DNA of 64,000 bases. It comes from Myxococcales bacterium (GTDB taxonomy: Bacteria > Myxococcota_A > Polyangia > Polyangiales > Polyangiaceae). Positions 8,547 to 16,506 of the stretch are shown piece after piece; position 1 is the stretch's first letter; each line of letters begins with the position of its first letter. Made by a program: the position numbers and the translations under genes. The notes beneath the pieces were generated by a model. That model searched no databases, was not told the origin of the DNA, and worked only from the letters and a program-made list of their open reading frames with translations. The stretch is taken from the NCBI GenBank assembly GCA_016712525.1, contig JADJQX010000008.1, positions 1,618,501 through 1,682,500 of the forward strand, in the 5' to 3' direction.

Positions 8547-9538
8547 GGGACTACGTTACCCCGGTTCGAGCTGCAGCGAGCGGAGAGCCACGCGACGACG
8601 TCGGCCTCGACCCGGGCGTGCTCGGGCTCGTGCAGCAGGTCGTGGACATAGCCGGGGTAGAGCGTGAGGGTCTTGTCGGTCGAGAGGGCCGAAGCGTGGA
8701 GGCGCTTCGATCCTCCGGGCTCGGTGACCTCGTCGGCCGTTCCGTGCATGACGAGCAAGGGGACGCGCAGGTGTGCGCCGGCGTCGCGGAGATCGGCGAT
8801 GGCCGAGACGAGCTCGGACGCCGTACGAGCGGGCGCAGGGCTCGTGTAGACGAGAGGGTCGGCCTTGCACGCGGCGACGACACGTGGGTCTCGCGAGAAC
8901 TTGTCGAGGTCGAGCGAGAAGACCCCGGCTTCGGGGAAGAGCGCCGCGGTGAGGTGCGTGGAGCCCTTGAGCACGAGCCCGGTGCGCTCGGTCGACAGGG
9001 CAGGTGCGCTGAGCACGAGGCCCGCGATGCCGCGGCGCCCCGATCGAGCGACCTCGGGGAGCCGAAACGCCGCGTAGGTGGTGACGATCGCGCCCCCCAT
9101 GCTGTGGCCGAAGAGAAAGACTCGCCTGTCGGCCTCGCGCGCGTGCACGGCGTCGACGAACGCTTCGGTGTCGTCCACGTAGTCGCCGAAGGCGTGGGCG
9201 TACGCGCGCATTCCGGCCGATCGGCCATGTCCGCGGAGGTCGACCGCGTGGACGGAGAAGCCTGCCTCGGCGGCGCGCCTGGCGAGCGCGTCGTAGCGCT
9301 CGCCGTGATCGAGGAGGCCGTGGACGAGCGCGAGGGCGCCCCGTGGCGTCGACCGGGGACGCCAGACGCGCACGAAGAGGGGCGTGCCGTCTTTCGCCTC
9401 GATGAAGTACGTGTCGGTGACGACCGTGGCCGAGTCTTGGAGGTGGGGGGCGGCACGCAGGGGGAGCGTGGGCGGGCCGCAGCCAACGAGGGCGAGCGCA
9501 GCGACGAGACCCGCGAGCACGAGGATTCGGGGCGTCAT
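8543..9538 (-). CDS. Alpha/beta hydrolase lipoprotein, monoacylglycerol-lipase-like
   Basis: The product has 331 residues. The N-terminus (MTPRILVLAGLVAALALVGC) is a lipoprotein signal with Cys at about residue 20. The body is the serine aminopeptidase S33 / monoacylglycerol lipase fold. It has the oxyanion segment ALVHGLLDHGERYD, the nucleophile elbow GHSMGG with Ser at about residue 145, a lid-region segment with GLVLSAPAL, the acidic residue in VMHGTADEVTEP and the His in GYVHDLLHEPE. The catalytic triad therefore looks complete. It is predicted to hydrolyse monoacylglycerols or similar esters from a membrane-anchored position. It is first in an operon with the cyclophilin, with overlapping stop and start. 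An alternative is lysophospholipase activity, which this family cannot exclude. Confidence 0.85.
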   Translation of the reverse strand: MTPRILVLAGLVAALALVGCGPPTLPLRAAPHLQDSATVVTDTYFIEAKDGTPLFVRVWRPRSTPRGALALVHGLLDHGERYDALARRAAEAGFSVHAVDLRGHGRSAGMRAYAHAFGDYVDDTEAFVDAVHAREADRRVFLFGHSMGGAIVTTYAAFRLPEVARSGRRGIAGLVLSAPALSTERTGLVLKGSTHLTAALFPEAGVFSLDLDKFSRDPRVVAACKADPLVYTSPAPARTASELVSAIADLRDAGAHLRVPLLVMHGTADEVTEPGGSKRLHASALSTDKTLTLYPGYVHDLLHEPEHARVEADVVAWLSARCSSNRGNVVP

Positions 9539-9708
9539 GCTCCGAGGCTATCGACCTTCCGCCCCATTGGCATGGGTCGAACGCCCCACGGAGGTGCTGC
9601 CCCTGACAGGCCTGTCGCGCCGGTGTGACGGCCTCGCTGCACCTGGGGCAAAAAACGCCGAGGAGCGAGGGCTCGCGGGCTGGCCCGGGGCGTGCTTAGA
9701 CGGTCGCC

Positions 9709-10437
9709 ATGACTTTCTCTTCAAACGTACGGCGCGCTTGGCTCGCCGCGGTCGCGGTGGGGCTCGGCTCCGCGGCTACGGCCTGTTACGAGGACCCCGG
9801 GGTGGTCTACGGCGAGATCAGCCGGAGCAACCAGTTCCGGTACGTGTGCGACGGATCCGCGGCCGTGGGCGACTGCACGACCACCGCCATCGAGTTCCCG
9901 AGGGCGATCGCGCAGGGCGGCCTCTTCCGGCTCGCGATCGACGGGTCGAGCTCGAACGAAGTGACGTCGCTCCGGCCCATCTCGGACGAGGTCGTGGGCT
10001 CGCGGCCGAACGGTCAGTGGGTGTGCGGGACCGAAGGCACGGCGGGTTTCGTGGCGTTCGACCGCGACGGCGATGTGGTCGACTACGTGCACATTCCGGT
10101 CGAGGCGCCGACGAGCTTGGGTGTCGAGGAGTATACGTCGGCGACCGGCTCTTCGACGTCGCGGGGGAAGGGCGTACCGGTGCAGCGGGTGTCGGTGCCC
10201 GAGGGGAAAGAGCTCGTCGTGGCCGTGGTGCCGACGGGCAAGAGCGGGTTGCCCCTCGCGGGCGCGCTCACGTACGCCTGGACGACCGGGGCCGAGGGCG
10301 TCGCGACGGTGACGGCGCTGGGGAGCCCGGCGAACCCGAGCGCCTTCGTGCGCATCGCGGGGCAGAAACAGGGCACGACTCGCCTGCGCGTCGAGGGCGC
10401 GGGCCTCACCACCGAGATCGAAGTGAGGGTTCCATGA
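9709..10437 (+). CDS. Lipoprotein with C-terminal bacterial Ig-like domain
   Basis: The product has 242 residues. The N-terminus carries a signal (RRAWLAAVAVGLGSAATAC) with a lipobox Cys at about residue 26. The central part is unrecognised. The last 80 or so residues (KELVVAVVPTGKSGLPL to TTEIEVRVP) resemble a BIG2-type Ig-like domain, with the typical ...VATVTALG... segment preceding ...GTTRLRVEG.... Its TGA overlaps the ATG of the next gene (ATGA at 10434-10437), so the pair are co-translated. Both products are lipoproteins with Ig-like character and may act together at the outer membrane. Function is unknown. Confidence 0.7.
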   Translation: MTFSSNVRRAWLAAVAVGLGSAATACYEDPGVVYGEISRSNQFRYVCDGSAAVGDCTTTAIEFPRAIAQGGLFRLAIDGSSSNEVTSLRPISDEVVGSRPNGQWVCGTEGTAGFVAFDRDGDVVDYVHIPVEAPTSLGVEEYTSATGSSTSRGKGVPVQRVSVPEGKELVVAVVPTGKSGLPLAGALTYAWTTGAEGVATVTALGSPANPSAFVRIAGQKQGTTRLRVEGAGLTTEIEVRVP

Positions 10438-10826
10438 AGAAGCGCATTTTTGCAGCCTTGGGTGTTGCCGCGCTGTCGCTCCTCGCGTGTGCGCCGTCGT
10501 ACTCGCACCTCGAGGAGGTGGGCGACAACGAGTACAACGCGCGAAGGTTCGACGGGTCACAGCCGCTCCAGGTCGGCGTGGGTTGGTCGGCGCGGCTCCG
10601 CGCGCTCGACACGAGCGACGAGCCGCATCGGTTCGACATCCGCGCGACCGACGAGAGCCGCCTCGTGGTCGCGCCGGTCTCGACGACGAAGGACACGGAC
10701 TACGAGGCCGAGGGGGGTGTGAGGTTCGCGTTCTTGCCGCGGAAGGTGGGCCGGGCGGATATCGAGGTGGTGGTCGATGGGCAGGTGGCCGAGGTGATTT
10801 CGCTCACGGTGTCGCCGCAGCGATAG
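10434..10826 (+). CDS. Small lipoprotein with Ig-like fold
   Basis: The product has 130 residues from the ATG in the ATGA overlap with the preceding gene. The N-terminus (MKKRIFAALGVAALSLLAC) is a clear lipoprotein signal with Cys at about residue 19. The remaining 110 residues read as beta-strands (LQVGVGWSARLRALD, VRFAFLPRKVGRADIEVVVDG, EVISLTVSPQ) and resemble an isolated Ig-like or cadherin-like module. This matches the C-terminal domain of its operon partner, and the two may have arisen by duplication. No enzymatic residues were seen. Confidence 0.7.
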   Translation: MKKRIFAALGVAALSLLACAPSYSHLEEVGDNEYNARRFDGSQPLQVGVGWSARLRALDTSDEPHRFDIRATDESRLVVAPVSTTKDTDYEAEGGVRFAFLPRKVGRADIEVVVDGQVAEVISLTVSPQR

Positions 10827-10850
10827 GGGGCGGCGGGGGCGGCGAGAGAT

Positions 10851-10902
10851 CCGACCGACGTTGGCGCTAAGTGAAAAGATCCAACCGACGTTGGCGCTAA
10901 GT
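10851..10902 (+). repeat. RAYT-linked repeat, left pair
   Basis: Two copies of the core (C)CGACCGACGTTGGCGCTA followed by AGT occur at 10851-10872 and 10881-10902, 30 bases apart; the second has CCAACC at its start. They lie immediately beyond the 3' end of the transposase gene. The second copy supplies the TAG stop codon of that gene (10897-10899, minus strand). The copies to the right of the gene are in the opposite orientation. Confidence 0.8.
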
Positions 10903-11814
10903 CGTTGAAAATACATTGACCCCGACCTCTTGAGCCAAGCGCCACGTCCCCAACGGAAAGAACACGTCTCGCACACCGCTCCGTAGCGCGCGAAACGCCT
11001 CGCGATACGCCCCCAAGAACGCGGCCCGCACCTTCGCCGCCATGGTCGCCATCTCGACGTTTCCGCCCGCCGCGAATGACGGGTTCCGCGCCCCGACCTT
11101 CTCGAACGACGACGCACGCGTCGTGTGCGGCACCGCGAAAATCCACTCCATCGAGCGCACGAACTTCCCGGCTTTTCGTGCGATGCGCCGCGCCTCGTCG
11201 ACCGCCGCTTCCACCGCCGCTACGATTCGTGCACGCGCGCCCTCGTGCCCCGCGTTCGCTTCGAGCGAGCGCGGCACCGTGATCGCTATCTCCGCCGACG
11301 CCGGCCACCGCTTGTTTTCCGCGTCGAAGTACACCGCGGGCCGCTCGACGCGGATGGTCCGCGTGCCGATGTCGGTCGCGGCGAGCGTCACACCGGGCCA
11401 ATCCTCCGGCCGCGCGACAAGCCCCGCGGCCACCGCGTTCGAGAGGGTGTAGCCGATCTTCTGCAGCACGGCGTCGTCGCCGTAGAGCGCTACGACGCTG
11501 GCACCTTCGCGCGAGAAGACCTCCTCCGGCCATCCGCGCAGCACCTTGATCGCGTTCGCCATGAGGCGATTTCGCTGAGACAGAAATTTTGGGAGCTCGC
11601 CGCGGGTGTCGGTGAGCACCTCGTGCATGTGATTCGAGAGGACCTGAACCGCGTGGATCTCGATGCCAAATTCGGCCGCGAGCAGGGCGGTGGCGTACCA
11701 GTAGACTGCGAGCAAGACGCGCCGCTTGTCGGGGTTCATGAGGAAGTGGCGGCGCGTGGTCCTGCGCGTGACGAGGTAGGTGGTGCCGGGGGCGATGCGT
11801 CGAGGGGTAGACAT
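10897..11814 (-). CDS. REP-associated tyrosine transposase (RAYT), Y1/HUH family
   Basis: The product has 305 residues, within the usual RAYT range (roughly 150-350). The N-terminus has TTYLVTRRTTRRHFLMNP, which corresponds to the Y1 transposase start. The HUH-type metal-binding motif is SNHMHEVL, with His-Met-His near residue 61. The catalytic Tyr is probably in GYTLSNAVAAGLVARPEDWPG near residue 120, equivalent to the family's YIHxNPVxAGLV...PE segment. RAYTs are domesticated single-strand transposases that recognise REP-type palindromes. Here the gene is flanked by inverted copies of one short repeat, and its own stop codon lies within a copy. This supports function on these repeats. The C-terminal 120 residues, after the catalytic domain, are unassigned. 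Confidence 0.87.
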   Translation of the reverse strand: MSTPRRIAPGTTYLVTRRTTRRHFLMNPDKRRVLLAVYWYATALLAAEFGIEIHAVQVLSNHMHEVLTDTRGELPKFLSQRNRLMANAIKVLRGWPEEVFSREGASVVALYGDDAVLQKIGYTLSNAVAAGLVARPEDWPGVTLAATDIGTRTIRVERPAVYFDAENKRWPASAEIAITVPRSLEANAGHEGARARIVAAVEAAVDEARRIARKAGKFVRSMEWIFAVPHTTRASSFEKVGARNPSFAAGGNVEMATMAAKVRAAFLGAYREAFRALRSGVRDVFFPLGTWRLAQEVGVNVFSTT

Positions 11815-12262
11815 GGCGTCCCCCCTTGCAGTCCTCGCGCCAATGCGAAGCAGTTGAAATCATTGATAGAGAACGCCGTTGGACCTGGCCCGGGCCACTT
11901 TTCGGGGTGGCCTGGCCACTCACGCAGCTCATGCGTTGCACCGGGCTGCGTTCCCAATCTAGAGTCGCTGTCAGTCGAAGTCGTTTCGCAGACTTAGCGC
12001 CAACGTCGGTCGGGTCTCCTACGGTCGGGTCTCCTAGGCGGGTCTCAACGTCGGTCGGGTCTCCTGGGCGGGTCTCATCTCGTCGGTCGGGTCGCGGGGT
12101 GGTCGGGTCTCCAGTCTCGTCGCAGACTTAGCGCCAACGTCGGTCGGATCCGACCCGGCGAGTCCGACCGACGACTCGGGGCGGAAGACTCGGCGAGGGC
12201 GGCGCGCGAGGCGGTCATCCGGGCGGAGATCTCGCCCCGGCCAGTCTCATCGCACACTTAAC
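11815..12262. repeat. Gene-free stretch with right-hand RAYT repeats
   Basis: This is a 448-base gap between the transposase start and the S41-like protease stop. Copies of the core in inverted orientation (ACTTAGCGCCAACGTCGGTC) begin at 11992 and 12126. Partial copies (CAACGTCGGTCGGGTCTCCT at 12047, and several GGTCGGGTCTCC pieces) lie between them. The short tandem GGTCGGGTCTCC fragments look like replication or recombination debris of the same repeat. I see no coding sequence here. Confidence 0.65.
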
Positions 12263-13894
12263 TTAGCGCCGAGCCCCCCTCAGCCTCTTGTCGACCTCGG
12301 CCACCGACGCGTCGAGCCAGGACTCGCGCGTCGCGAACGTCTCGGGAGCCTGCCAATCGAGCCGAATGGGCGCTCCCTCGAGCGGAGGCTTGCCCTTGAA
12401 CCCTTCGTGCGAGAGCGCGAGCCGAAAGAGCCCGAGCACACGACCGTCGGGCCCGCGCATGGGGAATTCGTGCCTTACGGAGGTGAAGCCATGCATAGGC
12501 TGTTTGCCGACGATAGGCCCCATTCCGTACTCCGCCCAGATCACCGAGAGGGCGTCGCAACTGGACGTGCACTCGGGCCCCGTGACGAGACCGACGGGCG
12601 CCTCGGTCACGCGCTCGGCGGGACGGGGCCCGCGCAGCCCTTCGCAGCCCTCTCCGGTGCACAAGAACGGATACGTGAGCCACCCGTCGCCCCGCTTCGC
12701 GGCCTCGAGGTAGCGCTTCGTGAGCGGGCCGTCGCCGTAGAGGAACTGGCGAGCCTCGTCTTCTGCGAAGTCCGCCGAGACCCGCACGGTCACGAGCTCG
12801 TGTTGCCACGGCCGCTTCGCGAACCAGCTCAAGAACACGAAGGGGTTATTGCCCCCATGGTTCTCGTGCACGTCGAGCACGACGCGCTTGGCCCCCGCGA
12901 GATCGCGCACGAGGCCGTCGTGGTCGACACGCACCCAGCGGAGCTGCGCGGACGAGTCGCGTGCAGGATACATAAACGAGACGAAGCGCACGATGCGTGT
13001 GCCTTGCGCAGCGCGGTTCTCGGCTTTGGGGCGGTACGTGCAATAGTTCACCCCGAGGGACGCGAGCTCGTACCCGGCATACGGGACCTTCACGTCTTGT
13101 GTGCAGCCGATGCTGCCCATGGCCGGGCTGTCGTCGATCCCGGGGAGGCTCTCCTCGCGCTCGTACCGAAAGGGCCGCCGGAAGGGGAGCGTGAGCTCAC
13201 CCGCGTTGGCGAAGACGAGCTTGCGCGTGTCCCCCTCTTTCACCGTCGTCCAAGGCGCGATCTGCATGACGATGGCGTGCGCCGTCTCCGAGAGCCGCGC
13301 GTCGGGGTTCAAGGCATTCGTTTCGAACGGGTGATCGGTGAGCCATGCCTCGACGGGCGCGCCGTCAACCGTGACGAGCTCGTCGCCGACGTGGACCTTG
13401 GCCTCCAGGGCAGGGTCCTTCACCTCCTCGACGCGCACGCGCACCCGACCCGAAGCCTCGCGCTCGGTGTGGAGGGCGAGCCCGAGCCCGAGGCGAGAGG
13501 GTCGTACATCGCTCGGGGGTGACAGGTTGCAGTGGCGATCCCCGAGCGCTTTCTGGAGATGCGTGAGCGCGACCATGGCCTCGGCCTCGGTCTCCGCGGT
13601 AGCGGCCTCCGAACGAAGACGATCGAGAGAACGCTCGAAGGCAGCCCCCTGCCCTTCGGCGAACACGTGGTACCGACGAACCTTGCCGACGAGCGCGTCG
13701 AAGAGGGGGAGGTAGGCCCCCTTCCCTCGGAGGACATCTGGTCCTTCGGAGGGTTTCGTCGACGCCCCGGACGTGGCAAGCCCAGCGGGTCGTGGCCCCT
13801 TGGGGGCTCGCGCGGACGCAGGACCACCGGAGCCGGGCGCGCAAGAGGCCAGGACGACCAACGACGAGAGGAGGGAGAGGGCGATCGTTCGCAT
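12263..13894 (-). CDS. S41-family-like lipoprotein protease with PDZ domain
   Basis: The product has 543 residues from ATG 13894. Upstream in-frame sequence is repeat-derived and was excluded. The N-terminus (MRTIALSLLSSLVVLASC) is a lipoprotein signal. A helical region follows (residues about 50-140), then a PDZ-like segment (VKDPALEAKVHVGDELVTVDGAPVEAWL in the DNA; key pattern GDELVTVDG). The C-terminal half holds a tail-specific protease-like core with RVVLDVHENHGGNNPFVF, corresponding to the family's DLRxNxGG strand, and VTGPECTSSCDAL, where the S41 nucleophile Ser is expected. The usual Lys a few residues later is not obvious, so activity is uncertain. It is probably a periplasmic or surface protease of the S41 type, or a non-catalytic relative. 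Confidence 0.75.
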   Translation of the reverse strand: MRTIALSLLSSLVVLASCAPGSGGPASARAPKGPRPAGLATSGASTKPSEGPDVLRGKGAYLPLFDALVGKVRRYHVFAEGQGAAFERSLDRLRSEAATAETEAEAMVALTHLQKALGDRHCNLSPPSDVRPSRLGLGLALHTEREASGRVRVRVEEVKDPALEAKVHVGDELVTVDGAPVEAWLTDHPFETNALNPDARLSETAHAIVMQIAPWTTVKEGDTRKLVFANAGELTLPFRRPFRYEREESLPGIDDSPAMGSIGCTQDVKVPYAGYELASLGVNYCTYRPKAENRAAQGTRIVRFVSFMYPARDSSAQLRWVRVDHDGLVRDLAGAKRVVLDVHENHGGNNPFVFLSWFAKRPWQHELVTVRVSADFAEDEARQFLYGDGPLTKRYLEAAKRGDGWLTYPFLCTGEGCEGLRGPRPAERVTEAPVGLVTGPECTSSCDALSVIWAEYGMGPIVGKQPMHGFTSVRHEFPMRGPDGRVLGLFRLALSHEGFKGKPPLEGAPIRLDWQAPETFATRESWLDASVAEVDKRLRGARR

Positions 13895-13955
13895 CGTTTT
13901 CCTGCCTTTCACGACCGGGAGACGCGAAGGTTCCGCGGGTCGTTGCGAATCCCAC

Positions 13956-14182
13956 GTGGCCGAGCCACATCGCGGGCTGACCTGGCCACCGGCACCGGAT
14001 TTCCAACACTTGGCGCCAACGTCGGTCGGTTCTCCGGGTTTCCAAGTGGCCGAGCCACATCGCGCGCTGACCTGGCCACCGGCACCGGATTTCCAACACT
14101 TGGCGCCAACGTCGGTCGGCTCTCCGGGGGTTCTCTCACCACCTTTCGCGTACTTGCGGTCAACGTCGGTCGGTTCTCCCCG
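13956..14182 (-). repeat. 90-base direct repeat containing the RAYT core
   Basis: The 328-base gap 13895-14222 holds two nearly identical 90-base units starting at 13956 and 14046. Each begins GTGGCCGAGCCACATCGCG and contains ACCTGGCCACCGGCACCGG. Each ends in TTGGCGCCAACGTCGGTCGG, the inverted RAYT-linked core. A third core fragment (TCAACGTCGGTCGGTTCTCC) starts at 14160. The rest of the gap holds no gene. Confidence 0.75.
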
Positions 14183-14222
14183 CGCGGTCGGTTCTCCCCG
14201 CGGCACCTGGTACGGTGCGGCC

Positions 14223-15053
14223 ATGAGCGAACGAGCCTACCGTGCGGCACGATCCTGGGTCCTCATGGTCGCCGGGGTCCTCGCCCTGCACGCATGCTCC
14301 CGCGCGCCGATCGAGGTTCCCCACGTCGAGCCCCCGAGGGACGCGAGCGTCGCCCCCGACGAGGCGCGGCCCGCCCTGACCGCCGACGCCAGCGCCGATC
14401 GCGAGGTCCCTCGAGCGCCCCACATCCCCGCCGTGCTCCCCAAGGGAGTCGCCGCGTGGACCGAGCCCGCCGCGATCGCCCTCCTCGCGACGGACTGCCG
14501 CGCAGAGACTTCTCCGCGCGGAGATGGCGCGAGCGCCGATCCCCTCTCGTGCACCCTGCCCTTCGACCAGTCGTGCTCGTACGACCCGTGTTTCTCGAAG
14601 GGGGAAGACTGCCGGGCCGAGTGCGGCCGATCCTGCCAAACCTGCGACCAGGCCTGCGTGACGGACTGCGGCGGCTGCAAAGCCAACTGCAAAGACGATG
14701 CGTGCATCAAGGCGTGCGCCGCGAAGACGGGCGCGTGCCGCCAAGCGTGCCTGCTCACGCGTGACACGTGCTCGAGCGCCGGCTGCACCGAGAAGGAAAA
14801 GGCCTGCGACGCCCTCGAGAAGCGCAAGTGGCGCGCCCGCGGCTGCTCGTGCAAAGCCATTCACCCTTGCATCCAGGCGTGCTTCGAGGCGAAGTCGCGC
14901 TGCCAAGATCGGTGCTCGAAGAGCAAAGACGACTCGTGCTGGGAGAAGTGCGAGAGCCCCAAGTGCAAAGAGGCGTGCTCGGCGCGCTTCGGTGGGTGCG
15001 ACGTCGACTACTGCGCGACGAGCCCCCTCGAGCCGTTCCAAGACGCGCGGTAG
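14223..15053 (+). CDS. Cysteine-rich lipoprotein
   Basis: The product has 276 residues from ATG 14223. The signal (ARSWVLMVAGVLALHAC) ends in a lipobox Cys near residue 25. Residues 26-115 form a Pro/Asp/Ala-rich linker. The last 160 residues contain about 30 Cys in irregular CxxxC and CxxC spacing (CGRSCQTCDQACVTDCGGC, CKEACSARFGGC). Lys, Asp and Glu fill the spaces, with very few large hydrophobics. Such composition fits a disulphide-stabilised surface domain or a metal-binding protein. It lacks CxxCH haem motifs and regular ferredoxin spacing. I do not recognise the family. It starts 41 bases beyond the last RAYT-linked repeat. Confidence 0.7.
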   Translation: MSERAYRAARSWVLMVAGVLALHACSRAPIEVPHVEPPRDASVAPDEARPALTADASADREVPRAPHIPAVLPKGVAAWTEPAAIALLATDCRAETSPRGDGASADPLSCTLPFDQSCSYDPCFSKGEDCRAECGRSCQTCDQACVTDCGGCKANCKDDACIKACAAKTGACRQACLLTRDTCSSAGCTEKEKACDALEKRKWRARGCSCKAIHPCIQACFEAKSRCQDRCSKSKDDSCWEKCESPKCKEACSARFGGCDVDYCATSPLEPFQDAR

Positions 15054-15098
15054 GCCGTGGGCTCCGGCCGTTTGCGGAGCCACGACTTCGACATCACC

Positions 15099-15145
15099 AA
15101 CTCCAGACGCCTGGAGCGCCAACTCCAGGCACCGACTCCAGGCAC
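15099..15145 (+). promoter_or_regulatory. Degenerate paired 22-bp palindrome array
   Basis: AACTCCAGACGCCTGGAGCG starts at 15099, and a second AACTCCAGGC half-site starts at 15121, exactly 22 bases later. A further ACTCCAGGCAC follows at 15134. Unit and period match the perfect palindrome pairs upstream of cas3 and of the two basic-protein genes, in the CTCCAGG form seen before the gene at 53598. It lies about 115 bases upstream of the beta-helix lipoprotein gene. Confidence 0.55.
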
Positions 15146-15261
15146 CCGCCGCCGACCGTGTGGATCCGCGGGCGCGCGCCGACGTTCGGGGCTCGACAGC
15201 ACCGAGCTCTGCCGAAGGAGCTGGTTGACGAGCATGATTTTATTGTGGTTTCCCTGGCCTC

Positions 15262-16473
15262 ATGAAGACCACCGTCGCGATCGCGCTCGCCCTCGTGCTC
15301 CCTCTCACGTCGGGCTGCAAGCTCCTCAAGAAGCGCGCGCCGGACGATGGTGCGGGGAGCGGCGAAGAGTCGAGCGGCGAGGCGAAGACGAAGGCGAAGC
15401 CCAAGAGCGGGTGCGCGCTCCCGGAGGGCGGGCGGGTGACGTCGGCGGTGACGATCACGAAGGGGTGCACGGTCGCGGTGGAGGACCACATCACCGTGGA
15501 CGATGGCGGCACGCTCACGATCGAAGCGGGCGCGAAGCTCGAGATGGCGACGCACACGTACATCTCCGTCGAGAAGGGCAAGCTCGTCGTGCGCGGGACC
15601 GAGAAGGAGCCCGTGGTGCTGACGTCGGCGAACGGCACGAAAGCCCCCGGCGATTGGACGGGGATCTTCTTGAGCGCCGACATCGCCGCGGGCACGGAGA
15701 TCACCAACGCGCGCATCGAGTACGCGGGCGCGAAGGAGAACTTCGGGCTCGGCGCCATATCCATCGCGGGCCAGAAGGCGCCGAAGCGCGTCTCGATCAG
15801 CGGCACCACCTTCGACAAGAACCTCCAGTCGGCGATCCACGTGGCCGACGGCGAGGCGCCGTTCGCGAAGCTCGAGAAGAACGTCATGCGGGGCAGCACA
15901 CGCTCCCTCTCGGCGCCTCCTTCGGCGCTCGGCGGCGTCGGCGCGGGCAACACGTTCTCGGACCCGCTCGAGACCGGGGGCAAGCTGCTCGAGAGCACGA
16001 GCTGGCCCGCGTTCGGGGCGCCGGTCTTCGTGAAGGAGCACCTCGACGTCGGCAAAGACAGCGCCGAGGTCGTGCTCACACTGGCGCCCGGCTCGGTCCT
16101 CAAGTTCGCGCAGAGCACGTACCTCTCCGTGGGTGAGCACAGCGCGGCGAGCCTCGTCGCGCCCGGGGTGCGCTTCACGAGCGCGAGCACCTCTCCCCGC
16201 GCGGGGGACTGGCCCGGCATCTTCCTCTACAAGACGACGAAGTCCGTCGACCTCACGGGCGCGACGATCGAGTTCGCAGGCCAGAACGAGCACTTCGCCA
16301 CGGCGGCGATCACCTATTATTCCGCCAACGGAAAAGACATTCGAGGCCTCAAGGCGAGCGGGCTCGTCATCAAAGATTGTCTGCAGGCCGGGATGTCGAC
16401 CGCCGACCACGACTGCGGGCCCTACGCCGCGCAGCTCAAAGTGACCGGCGTGCCCGCCTGCCGCAAGGAGTGA
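15262..16473 (+). CDS. Lipoprotein with parallel beta-helix-like repeats
   Basis: The product has 403 residues. The signal MKTTVAIALALVLPLTSGC has a lipobox Cys at residue 19, then a Lys/Glu/Gly/Ser linker to about residue 50. The body contains two similar halves, each with the pattern seen in right-handed beta-helices of the pectate-lyase type: VDDGGTLTIEAGAKLEM, GDWTGIFL, TNARIEYAGAKENFG in the first half, and APGSVLKFAQSTYLSVG, AGDWPGIFLY, GATIEFAGQNEHFA in the second. This suggests an internal duplication. No catalytic Asp/Arg cluster stands out. A surface binding role is inferred. A degenerate palindrome array lies upstream, so it may belong to the same regulon as the CRISPR genes. Confidence 0.7.
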   Translation: MKTTVAIALALVLPLTSGCKLLKKRAPDDGAGSGEESSGEAKTKAKPKSGCALPEGGRVTSAVTITKGCTVAVEDHITVDDGGTLTIEAGAKLEMATHTYISVEKGKLVVRGTEKEPVVLTSANGTKAPGDWTGIFLSADIAAGTEITNARIEYAGAKENFGLGAISIAGQKAPKRVSISGTTFDKNLQSAIHVADGEAPFAKLEKNVMRGSTRSLSAPPSALGGVGAGNTFSDPLETGGKLLESTSWPAFGAPVFVKEHLDVGKDSAEVVLTLAPGSVLKFAQSTYLSVGEHSAASLVAPGVRFTSASTSPRAGDWPGIFLYKTTKSVDLTGATIEFAGQNEHFATAAITYYSANGKDIRGLKASGLVIKDCLQAGMSTADHDCGPYAAQLKVTGVPACRKE

Positions 16474-16506
16474 CCCTCTCCGGCGCGCCGCCCGATTCGA
16501 CCTCGT

